A DNA stretch of 6,804 nt. It comes from Bacteroidia bacterium (GTDB taxonomy: Bacteria > Bacteroidota > Bacteroidia > Bacteroidales > BM520). The stretch lies in contig RZYD01000131.1 of assembly GCA_009930445.1 (NCBI GenBank), positions 1-6,804 of the forward strand, written 5' to 3'. Positions 1-5,740 of this stretch are shown piece after piece (position 1 is the stretch's first letter; each line of letters begins with the position of its first letter). Under the pieces are notes generated by a model, which saw only the letters and a list, made by a program, of their open reading frames with translations, made no database searches and was not told the origin of the DNA. The position numbers were made by a program, and so were the translations under genes.

Positions 1-362
1 TTAAACTGACCGTAAGCGACGGAAATACTACAAATTCCCGAATCAGAGAAAACTACATCACCATCAACGACTGGACAGGTATTTCCTCTATGAAAAAAAG
101 CAGTAACCTGCATTTTTTTCCCAATCCGTTGAAGGGCGCAGGAACGCTTGTTTTTTCGTTACGCGAGGAGGCTTCAGCTGCCGTAGTAAGCCTTTACAAT
201 TTCAACGGAATCCGGGTTTGGGAACAGCAGACCCAATTTCTCAGGACAGGCAAACACAGTCTGATGATTGATTTCTGCGACTCAGGCATTCCCTCCGGAA
301 TATATTACCTGACCCTTCAGACAGGAAAAACATCCGGCAGAATAAAGGTGATCGTGCAATAA
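1..362 (+). CDS. Secreted protein with PKD-like repeat and T9SS type A C-terminal sorting domain (3' end only)
   Basis: Only the last 119 residues are visible; the frame is open from base 3 to a TAA at 360-362 and continues off the left edge. Visible residues 1-22 (KLTVSDGN...NYITI) look like the last strands of a PKD-type Ig-like repeat. A short linker leads into a C-terminal domain that starts with the FFPNP motif (visible residues 38-42), continues with SLYNFNGIRV and the SGIYYLTLQTG motif, and ends in basic IKVIVQ. This is the layout of the type A sorting domain that directs proteins through the type IX secretion system, where the domain is normally removed and the cargo released or anchored at the surface. 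The catalytic or binding part lies outside the window, so the role is unknown. The internal ATG at base 90 is not a true start because the coding frame and the PKD-like strands extend upstream of it. It is separated from the next gene by 656 bases and is probably a different transcription unit. Confidence 0.88.
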   Translation, partial: KLTVSDGNTTNSRIRENYITINDWTGISSMKKSSNLHFFPNPLKGAGTLVFSLREEASAAVVSLYNFNGIRVWEQQTQFLRTGKHSLMIDFCDSGIPSGIYYLTLQTGKTSGRIKVIVQ

Positions 363-577
363 CAAGGTTATCATCAGGTACAATCGCTGAACCGACCCGA
401 TAAAAATACTATTCCGGAGTACATACACTGCGTGATTTTTGGGGGAATGCCACCTGAAGTATGCCGTTCCGAATTTCAAAAACAAGCCAGAGATACGCCC
501 ATTCAATATATGTAATACCACTGATCAGGTAGTACCTTATTCATAACCTAAAAACGAAGTTGTGATCCATATAAAAC

Positions 578-624
578 GGGAGCCAATATGTGAAACCATT
601 ACACTCCACATATATGAGGCTCCC
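578..624. repeat. Two-part inverted repeat (hairpin), possible terminator
   Basis: The left arm GGGAGCC (578-584) is the exact reverse complement of GGCTCCC (618-624). Inside it ATATGTG (586-592) is the exact reverse complement of CACATAT (607-613). The two 7-bp stems are separated by a small asymmetric internal loop (one base on the left, four on the right) and close a 14-base loop. On the plus strand no T run follows (TCCTCAACC). On the minus strand the stem is followed by CGTTTTATAT, which would resemble a weak intrinsic terminator for leftward transcription, but no minus-strand gene is visible to need one. It could also be an RNA-level structure or a dispersed intergenic repeat. The structure itself is certain; the function is open. 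Confidence 0.6.
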
Positions 625-711
625 TCCTCAACCAGCTATTGCACCGGATACCGTAAGCTGAAATAACAATCAGCCCAATAAATAACAAAAATGCTGCTTT
701 GGGTTCTTTCG

Positions 712-740
712 TTCACAAATATAAAAATTATTCGTATAAT
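712..740 (+). promoter_or_regulatory. Promoter-like TTCACA-N17-TATAAT upstream of the operon
   Basis: TTCACA at 712-717 and TATAAT at 735-740 are separated by exactly 17 bases, an 11 of 12 match to the classical sigma-70 consensus, inside the most AT-rich part of the gap. Bacteroidota housekeeping promoters usually read TTTG and TAnnTTTG instead, so this resemblance is weaker evidence here than in Proteobacteria, and AT-rich DNA produces such matches by chance. If used, it would give a 5' leader of roughly 270 bases before the start at 1019. Confidence 0.25.
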
Positions 741-1018
741 TCGCTCATAAGCTATAAAAATAATAAAAATGTAATTACAAAGCCCTTGTAAAATCGTCTC
801 AAAAAACAAACCCCTATTTTTCGACGCATAAGGTGACTAAAATATTTATATATTTGAAGCGGTTAATAAAGAATCCGTATTGTCAGCGTCAACTTCAATA
901 TACACGCACCGGAGCCAAAAGAACATTCAAATGCATAAATCGATCATGTGGCGGAATAACGACTCAGAAACCTGGTTTTATTTCGGCATGGTACAACAGA
1001 AATTTAAATTCATACCGC

Positions 1019-1759
1019 ATGAACACCCAATTCCGACTTTTCTGTCTTGTTTGCATTCTGTTGTTCGCTGGTGAGGAACTGTCGGCACAGGCCCACAGCC
1101 AGTGGAAGGAAATAATCCAATACACAAAAGTTAATTACGGCCCTGACCCCCTGCTCATCAACGGCGAATATTATCAACCCAAACATCGGGTCGCCAATGG
1201 GCACCCCTGGCTTTTCACAGCGGAATGGATTCCGGCCACCCTGTTTATCCACGGCCATTCCTTCGACCAACAGCAGGTAAAATACGATATTATATCCGAC
1301 TGTATAGTTTTGCTTGGAAACCTGGGAAATGACAAGAAGACAGCCCTCGTGCTGAACGCCACGCTGACGGATTCAATACACATGCTGGACACAAAATTCA
1401 TACGCGCTTCACTCCTCGCACACTGCTCACTCCCTAAAGCCTACACGGCCATTCTATGGGCAGGAAAGGATACGCTTTGCGCAATTTTCGAAAAGTCATA
1501 CCTGGCCACCTATTACAACAAGCCCCCTTATGGGAAATATACACAAACCCGCAGAACCCTATGGCTGATTAAAGACCAAAGAATTCATCCGGTTACCTCA
1601 AAAAAAGATTTTCTGCAACAGTACAGCCAGGAGAAAGAGGCCATCCGAAAATTTCTACGTAAAGAAGGAATCTTCTTTAAAAAAGCAACTTTTGAACAAT
1701 TCCGCAGGCTTATGTACTTTTGTGAAGCGTCGAAAACACAGCGAAATGACAGGAATTAA
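1019..1759 (+). CDS. Exported protein of unknown function, first gene of the TonB receptor operon
   Basis: This 246-residue protein begins with a signal peptide (residues 1-23: MNTQ, one Arg, a hydrophobic core LFCLVCILLFAG, then LSA before Gln24), which fixes the start at ATG 1019. The frame is open further upstream to a GTG at 833, but that would bury the signal peptide behind 62 residues. The mature part has no motif I can tie to an enzyme. It resembles a recurrent uncharacterised Bacteroidota family of exported proteins: an early LLINGEYYQP stretch (45-54), GHPWLF (61-66), a W-IPATLFIHG segment (70-79), KYDIISDCIVLL (88-99), a central beta-rich part, and a basic helical C-terminus with FLRKEGIFFKK (212-222) and a final RRLMYFCEA helix. 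The fold is probably beta-rich and periplasmic or surface exposed. Its last 14 bases overlap the receptor gene start, which suggests coupled translation and a shared job. Family resemblance is from memory; function unknown. Confidence 0.85.
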   Translation: MNTQFRLFCLVCILLFAGEELSAQAHSQWKEIIQYTKVNYGPDPLLINGEYYQPKHRVANGHPWLFTAEWIPATLFIHGHSFDQQQVKYDIISDCIVLLGNLGNDKKTALVLNATLTDSIHMLDTKFIRASLLAHCSLPKAYTAILWAGKDTLCAIFEKSYLATYYNKPPYGKYTQTRRTLWLIKDQRIHPVTSKKDFLQQYSQEKEAIRKFLRKEGIFFKKATFEQFRRLMYFCEASKTQRNDRN

Positions 1760-4517
1760 AACGGTTTCACTGGTCGCGCTGACCTTACTATTCCTGCATC
1801 TTAACGCTGCCGGACAGGAGAGTGACCGACGTATTGACAGTACGTATGCCCGTTTGCCACTGCATGAATTTCTACACCGGGCTGCGGTACAATTTCAAAC
1901 GGGAATCTATTTTGACCCGGCGCAGCTTCCCAACACCAAAGCCACTACGATTTTGGAGGGAGAAACGCTGGAAAAGCTGCTGGAGATCAATCTCACACCC
2001 TATGGTTTTTTTGCTGTCCGCGACCATGAAGGCAATTTTTTTATCACCCGCAATAAAAACCTGTTGCCGGAAACCAACAATACCGTATCGCCTGCAACAG
2101 GTAAACCGGACACAACCAGACCAACAGCAGAAAGCCTGCTGGTATCGACAAAGAATGCATTTGCATTCAAAACCTTCAAAATTGGTTCGATGGAAAAAGC
2201 CGATGGCAACCCGGCAGAAATCACCGGCTATATTACGCGGGAGGAAGACGGAGCACCGGTAATTGGGGGCACGGTACAGGTACAGGAAACGGGTGAGGTA
2301 ACCACAACCGACCGGGAGGGCATCTTCCGTCTGCGGCTCAACCCGGGATACTACCTTATCCGTGCTTCCAGTATGGAATGCGAAGAACGTAAAATTAATA
2401 TAGAGGTGTATTCGGATGGAGAAATCCGTTTTTCACTACCCCCCGGTATGGTGCTGCTAAATGAGGTGGTTATCCGCTCCGACCCGTTTCATAATGTCAG
2501 AAGTACAAAAATGGGGATTGAGAAGTTATCCGGGAAAAGCATCCGGGAAATTCCGGTAGTATTGGGCGAAAAAGATATTTTTAAAGTTGCCATGTTGCTG
2601 CCCGGTGTCCAAAGCGCAGGTGAAGGCACGCAGGGGTTCAATGTACGGGGCTCGCCTGCCGACCAAAACCTTTTCTATATCAATAATATACCCGTATATA
2701 ACACGGCTCATCTTTTTGGCTTTTTTTCCGCATTTAATTCCGGTGCTATTAGCGAATTTACCTTGTACAAAAGCAATATCCCGGCGCAATATGGAGGACG
2801 GCTGGCCTCGGTATTCAACATTACGGCCCATCAGGGAAACGATCAGAAATTTAAACTCTCCGGAGGTATCAGCCCGGTCTCCGGCCAGGTGGTTGCCGAA
2901 GGGCCTGTTTTCAAATCATCGTCCACTTTTATGGTCAGTGCCAGAACTACCTATTCCGATTGGTTACTCGACCGGATAAAAAACCCGGAACTCAAAATGA
3001 GCGAGGCACGTTTCTCCGATATTCTGGCCAATGTCACCTCACACCTCAATGACAAAAACGAAATAAAAATTCTGGGCTATTACAGTTATGACCATGCCAC
3101 ACTGGCTTCCATTACCGAACACGAATACAACAACACTGGCGCATCGGTACAATGGAACCACCGTTTCAACGGGCTTCTCCGAATGAACCTTTCGGTTGCC
3201 AATGGTAATTATTACTTCAACGAACACAATAATGCCTTGGATATTGCAGCTTATAGCCAGGACTATCGGTTCAGCCATAGGGAGGCACGCCTGGAGTTCA
3301 CATGGCAACCCTTCGATAATCACACGTTTATATATGGAGCCAATTCCATTCACTATCAAATTAACCGCGGCGATTTCAAACCCTTCGACAGCACTTCCCT
3401 GGTTAAACCCCTCTCCTTTGCCCCGGAAAAAGGAATTGAATCCGGGATTTTTATCAGTGATAACTGGGAAATAAACAAAAAAACAGCAATCGACGCAGGA
3501 TTCAGGTATAACTTCTTCCATGTTCTGGGTCCGGCACAGGTTTTTACATATCGCCCACTAAGTCCAAGAACGTTAGAAAATATCACCGACACGCTTCAAT
3601 TCACGAATAATGAATTGATAAAAACCTATCACGCTCCTGACTTCCGGACAGGAATTAAATATCAGATCAATAAAAATATCGCGATTAAAGCAGGATACAA
3701 CCGTATGCATCAGTATCTGTTTCTTTTATCGAATACCATTGCCATAGCACCTACCGACCGTTGGAAACTCTGTGATTACAACATCCGGCCCATGGAAGGA
3801 AACCAATATTCATTAGGTTGCTATGCCAATTTTTTTGCAGATAAAATGGAATTTTCGGCAGAAGTATATTACAAAGCGGCCAAAAACATGGTAGAATACA
3901 AAGACGGTGCTTCATTTTATACCGATGCGGTGACAGAGACGGGAATAATACAGGGCCGACTGCATGCGAAAGGGATCGAGCTTATGTTGAAAAAAACACA
4001 GGGCAAGCTCAGCGGATGGATCAATTACACCTATAGTCGTGCGCAGCTCACCGTAAAAGATGCCAACACAGGAGAACAAAGCAATAACGGAAAACCGTAT
4101 CCGGCCAATTATGATAAGCCGCATGCCCTAAACCTGGTTTGCAACTATAAACCCAACCGACGGGTCAGCGTTTCCGGAAATCTCGTTTACAGTACAGGCC
4201 GGCCGATAACTTTTCCAACCTCCATCTATTACCTCAACGGCCAGCCCATACTTAATTTCAGCCACCGTAATGAGTATCGGCTACCCGATTACTTTCGTAT
4301 CGATCTCTCGGTAAAAATTGAAGGAAATCTCCTGTCGAAAAAGTTGGCCCACGGAACATTTATTGCTTCGTTATATAACCTTACGGGAAGAAAAAATGCC
4401 TATAGCATCTATTTTAAGTCGCATGAAGGAAAAATAACCGGGTATAAACTTTCTGTATTCGGAACTCTTATTCCTTCGGTTACCTATACCTTTAAACTCG
4501 GAAATTATGCAAATTAA
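1746..4517 (+). CDS. TonB-dependent receptor with STN and CarboxypepD_reg-like domains
   Basis: This 923-residue outer-membrane receptor moves a ligand through the outer membrane using energy from TonB-ExbBD. Visible parts: a signal peptide (1-23, ending AAG before Gln24); an STN domain (about 27-102), the periplasmic fold found in FecA-type transducers and secretins; a Thr/Pro-rich linker; a CarboxypepD_reg-like beta-sandwich (about 158-243, ITGYITREEDGAPVIGGTV...); a plug (about 248-365) with IREIPVVLGEKDIFKV, LLPGVQS, GFNVRGSPADQN, LFGFFSAFN and IPAQYGGRLASVF; then a beta-barrel to the C-terminus. ATG 1746 is chosen because it opens the signal peptide; an in-frame TTG at 1692 would add 18 non-hydrophobic residues. 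The start overlaps the upstream gene by 14 bases and the end overlaps the DUF4249 gene by 11. The barrel ends YTFKL plus a five-residue tail GNYAN, slightly past the usual aromatic end. The STN domain suggests signalling to a FecR/ECF-sigma pair, which is not present here. Substrate not determinable. Confidence 0.95.
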   Translation: MTGIKTVSLVALTLLFLHLNAAGQESDRRIDSTYARLPLHEFLHRAAVQFQTGIYFDPAQLPNTKATTILEGETLEKLLEINLTPYGFFAVRDHEGNFFITRNKNLLPETNNTVSPATGKPDTTRPTAESLLVSTKNAFAFKTFKIGSMEKADGNPAEITGYITREEDGAPVIGGTVQVQETGEVTTTDREGIFRLRLNPGYYLIRASSMECEERKINIEVYSDGEIRFSLPPGMVLLNEVVIRSDPFHNVRSTKMGIEKLSGKSIREIPVVLGEKDIFKVAMLLPGVQSAGEGTQGFNVRGSPADQNLFYINNIPVYNTAHLFGFFSAFNSGAISEFTLYKSNIPAQYGGRLASVFNITAHQGNDQKFKLSGGISPVSGQVVAEGPVFKSSSTFMVSARTTYSDWLLDRIKNPELKMSEARFSDILANVTSHLNDKNEIKILGYYSYDHATLASITEHEYNNTGASVQWNHRFNGLLRMNLSVANGNYYFNEHNNALDIAAYSQDYRFSHREARLEFTWQPFDNHTFIYGANSIHYQINRGDFKPFDSTSLVKPLSFAPEKGIESGIFISDNWEINKKTAIDAGFRYNFFHVLGPAQVFTYRPLSPRTLENITDTLQFTNNELIKTYHAPDFRTGIKYQINKNIAIKAGYNRMHQYLFLLSNTIAIAPTDRWKLCDYNIRPMEGNQYSLGCYANFFADKMEFSAEVYYKAAKNMVEYKDGASFYTDAVTETGIIQGRLHAKGIELMLKKTQGKLSGWINYTYSRAQLTVKDANTGEQSNNGKPYPANYDKPHALNLVCNYKPNRRVSVSGNLVYSTGRPITFPTSIYYLNGQPILNFSHRNEYRLPDYFRIDLSVKIEGNLLSKKLAHGTFIASLYNLTGRKNAYSIYFKSHEGKITGYKLSVFGTLIPSVTYTFKLGNYAN

Positions 4518-5655
4518 CGTCCTGCATCTTCTTATGGCCCTTATGCTTTTATTTTTCACCGGATGTGTGGAAGAATACTGGCCGGAGATGAATAAATATG
4601 AAAGTGTTATCGTTGTCGACGGGCTCATCCACAACGGTGAAGGCCCCTATACCATTACCCTGTCACGCTCAGCCCGGCCCGACAAACCGGTATTTAACGG
4701 GGTAGCCAATGCACAGGTTTCCATACACGATCATTTAGGTGCTGAAGTGAAGCTTACGGCACTGGAACGCGGCACCTATGTCACACCAGCAGAATTCAAA
4801 GCCGAAGCAGGAATCCTCTACCAACTGCAAATCGTTACGGCACAGGGCGAACGCTATGCAAGTGATTTCGAAAGTCTTCCCGAACCCGTGGGTATCGATA
4901 CCGTTCAGGCAGAAGTGGAATACCATACCGACCCACGGGGCTATTATGTGAAACCCGGCGTTCAATTTTATGTTTCCACCGAAGCGGCAATAAACGATTC
5001 TGCCTGTTTTTACTGGCGCCTGACCGAAACGTTTGAGTTTCATGCTGACTTTGAAATATATTATGTTTTCGATCAGGGTATTCTCCGTGAGATGCTTCAC
5101 CGCGACAGTCTAAGGGTTTGCTACCGGACATTGGCTATTCCGGAAATTTTTACTTATAACACGGTAAACATGAATTCACCGGCATTGGTACACTTTCCGT
5201 TAAATTTCACTGATACAGAAAGTCGTCGGCTCTCGGTGCGGTATAGCCTCTTAATCGACCAATATACTGTATCCCAAAAACACTATGCCTTCTGGAACAG
5301 CGTGGAGCAACAAAATAACGGCCAGGGCGGGCTTTATTCTACGCAACCTTTTCAAATTCAAGGTAATATGTATTGCAGTAGTAACCCTGAACAACCGGTG
5401 TCCGGAAATTTCACTGTGGCCGGACATACCGCGATGCGCATCTTCGTCGACCCGCCCATTGGCGTAAATTATTATTATCCGGAATGTACCATAGACACCA
5501 GTGCGATGGAAGAATTTTATTCAATTCGCTCCTACCCGCCCTTAAGCTGGCCGGTTTACGCCACCCGAGATGAAAACGGAATCCCGGCCTTACCCAACCA
5601 AAGCTGCATGGACTGTACGGTGTCGGGGACCCTTGAAAAACCTGATTTTTGGTAA
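4507..5655 (+). CDS. DUF4249 domain-containing outer-membrane lipoprotein
   Basis: This 382-residue protein has a lipoprotein signal peptide with hydrophobic core LLMALMLLFF and lipobox FTGC, giving lipidated Cys20. The mature start C-V-E-E places two acidic residues just after the Cys, similar to the Bacteroidota signal that sends lipoproteins to the cell surface. The body matches DUF4249: VVDGLIHNGEGPYTITLSRS (37-56), an Ig-like N-terminal half, FYWRLTETFEF (168-178), VCYRT (204-208), the PFQIQGNMYC...GNFTVAG segment (281-306), RIFVDPP, and the typical ending CMDC...GTLEKPDFW. Genes of this family regularly sit directly after STN/CarboxypepD_reg TonB receptors and are presumed to act as their surface partner, in the way SusD serves SusC, although no structural similarity to SusD is visible. 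It overlaps the receptor stop by 11 bases, so the two are probably made in a coupled manner. Cysteines at 167, 205, 290, 327, 367 and 370 are notable for a surface protein and may form disulfides. Ligand unknown. Confidence 0.93.
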   Translation: MQINVLHLLMALMLLFFTGCVEEYWPEMNKYESVIVVDGLIHNGEGPYTITLSRSARPDKPVFNGVANAQVSIHDHLGAEVKLTALERGTYVTPAEFKAEAGILYQLQIVTAQGERYASDFESLPEPVGIDTVQAEVEYHTDPRGYYVKPGVQFYVSTEAAINDSACFYWRLTETFEFHADFEIYYVFDQGILREMLHRDSLRVCYRTLAIPEIFTYNTVNMNSPALVHFPLNFTDTESRRLSVRYSLLIDQYTVSQKHYAFWNSVEQQNNGQGGLYSTQPFQIQGNMYCSSNPEQPVSGNFTVAGHTAMRIFVDPPIGVNYYYPECTIDTSAMEEFYSIRSYPPLSWPVYATRDENGIPALPNQSCMDCTVSGTLEKPDFW

Positions 5656-5740
5656 CCGGATTATGGAAACTTACCTTCAAAAAAACAAACGACAAAAGGC
5701 GCAGTACCACGCCGTATTTTTCGCTTCCAATCGTAATTTT

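Larger units (their letters stand above)
363..1018. other. Long intergenic region, no convincing gene
   Basis: These 656 bases carry no open frame that reads like a protein on either strand. The left part (363-577) shows nothing I can name. At 578-624 there is a clear two-part inverted repeat. From about 660 to 800 the sequence becomes markedly AT-rich with runs such as ATAAAAAT, as expected of a promoter region, and contains a TTCACA-N17-TATAAT pair. From 833 to 1018 the frame of the downstream gene stays open upstream of its signal peptide and spells a Cys-containing stretch that is probably chance or a remnant. The region likely separates the T9SS cargo gene from the operon that starts at 1019 and should hold that operon's promoter and leader. 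Confidence 0.7.

Noticed and set aside
282..521. Minus-strand open frame of 79 residues in the gap after the T9SS cargo gene
   Set aside because: It overlaps the end of the sorting-domain gene and its translation shows no domain, signal peptide or recognisable family.
372..530. ATCAGGTA present twice (near 374 and 523) as possible direct repeat
   Set aside because: An 8-base match within 160 bases is expected by chance and the flanks do not match.
516..536. Small palindromic cluster TACC-ACTGATCA-GGTA-G-TACC
   Set aside because: The stems are only four bases long and several pairings compete; nothing nearby suggests an operator or terminator.
815..823. TATTTTTCG, close to the Bacteroidota -7 element, upstream of the first operon gene; the same 9-mer recurs at 5715-5723 before the MG2 gene
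   Set aside because: No TTTG lies 19-21 bases upstream of either copy; the nearest TTG at 786-788 is 26 bases away. Two copies of a T-rich 9-mer are not enough to call a promoter.
3039..3521. Minus-strand open frame of 160 residues inside the receptor gene
   Set aside because: It lies wholly within a well-supported barrel-coding region and its residues follow from antisense reading of that gene.
5663..5740. In-frame ATG 5663 as start of the MG2 protein, 7 bases after the DUF4249 stop
   Set aside because: It would place 26 polar and basic residues before a clean signal peptide. The spacing suits an operon, so it is not excluded, but 5741 or 5747 fits export better.
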